Source of the DNA: Odoribacter lunatus
GTDB lineage: Bacteria; Bacteroidota; Bacteroidia; Bacteroidales; Marinifilaceae
Reading direction: 5' to 3'
Assembly: GCF_943193135.1 (NCBI RefSeq)
Contig: NZ_CALPCZ010000021.1
Coordinates: 1 to 43,562, forward strand
Length of the DNA: 43,562 bases
Shown: positions 43,368-43,562 of the stretch, piece after piece
Numbering within the stretch: position 1 is the first letter of the stretch
How the letters are laid out: each line of letters begins with the position of its first letter
Notes under the pieces: model-generated
What the model was told of the DNA's origin: nothing
The model's input: only the letters and a program-made list of their open reading frames with translations
Database searches by the model: none
Position numbers and translations under genes: made by a program

Positions 43368-43493
43368 ATGCCACTCAAACGGAACAATATGGTAAATATG
43401 TCTATTTTAGATGGAAATACTATTGAACTACATTACTGGTTCAATGATGGCAGTCATACTATGAGTGCTACTATACTAGTTCAGTTTTCGTGA
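43368..43493 (+). pseudogene. Truncated start of an unidentified downstream gene
   Basis: An open frame of 41 codons, starting 12 bases after hsdR, reads MPLKRNNMVNMSILDGN... with a protein-like pattern (IELHYWFNDGSHTM) and then breaks into ATILVQFS and a stop. The inner ATG at 43398 may be the real start. Its end lies 7 bases before the inverted repeat copy B, so the gene seems to have lost its 3' part where the repeat joins. I cannot name the protein. Confidence 0.55.
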
Positions 43494-43500
43494 ATAAATT

Positions 43501-43562
43501 GTGACCACCGGGAGCGAGCTCCTCTGCCTTTTGAAGAGCAAGTGGTTGGCGAATGTAATACG
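43501..43562 (+). repeat. Inverted 62-bp structured repeat, copy B (cut by window end)
   Basis: Reverse complement of copy A at 33107-33169 with about 84 percent agreement by hand alignment. It keeps the outer GACCAC/GTGGTT pairing (with a wobble) and an inner GCTC/GAGC stem, while the loop differs. The repeat may extend past the window. Confidence 0.8.

Larger units (their letters stand above)
30592..43562 (+). mobile_element. Integrated element at tRNA-Lys carrying a Type I restriction cassette (right end outside window)
   Basis: Everything after the tRNA reads as acquired: a tyrosine integrase adjacent to a tRNA 3' end, a short RhuM-like protein common next to Bacteroidetes integrases, about 1 kb of hairpin-rich DNA without a convincing gene, and a defence operon flanked by inverted repeats. 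Shine-Dalgarno sequences are stronger here (AAGGAG before the integrase, AAAGGAGG before hsdS) than in the flanking chromosome. No conjugation, relaxase or rRNA genes are seen within the window, so type (conjugative, mobilisable or island) is open. Confidence 0.6.

Overview
The window looks like chromosome of a gut-type Bacteroidales bacterium. The evidence is the Bacteroidetes-type promoters (TAnnTTTG near -7, TTTG near -33), the DUF4493/PCMD surface lipoproteins, the Bacteroidetes-style LptD, the amidase-MCE gene pair and an IntDOT-like integrase. Odoribacteraceae is a guess; no database search was possible.

Bases 1-1.8 kb hold the 3' end of a 5S rRNA with its terminator, then marC and a fused msrB-msrA gene. 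From 11.1 down to 1.8 kb a six-gene minus-strand operon encodes four lipoproteins (three with DUF4493-type N-termini, three with a PCMD-type C-terminus) and two paralogous predicted outer-membrane beta-barrels. This is an undescribed-looking cell-surface assembly whose strand composition differs from the genes that follow. A DUF3332 lipoprotein gene and a small array of 11-bp repeats separate it from the next block.

From 12.3 to 30.3 kb lie mostly housekeeping genes: recG, a methyltransferase-like conserved gene, a PduO-type cobalamin adenosyltransferase, a chorismatase-like gene, a GH84 beta-N-acetylglucosaminidase, an ABC-F ATPase, rlmB, lptD, an N-acetylmuramoyl-L-alanine amidase, an MCE/MlaD protein, dnaA, an IMPACT/YigZ protein and thymidine kinase.

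At 30.5 kb a tRNA-Lys(TTT) marks the edge of an integrated element that runs past the window end. It starts with a tyrosine integrase and a short RhuM-like protein, then has about 1 kb without a convincing gene but rich in hairpins. Next comes a defence operon: a decayed XRE regulator, DUF2971, hsdM, a DUF1016/YhcG-type PD-(D/E)XK nuclease, hsdS with two similar target-recognition domains, an OLD-type ATPase-TOPRIM protein and hsdR. It ends in a 41-codon truncated open frame. The operon is bracketed by two inverted, imperfect copies of a roughly 62-bp structured repeat (33.1 kb and the very end), the strongest hint that it moves or inverts as a cassette. The Type I enzyme would methylate host DNA and cut unmodified DNA, while the OLD and DUF1016 nucleases may add further layers of phage defence.
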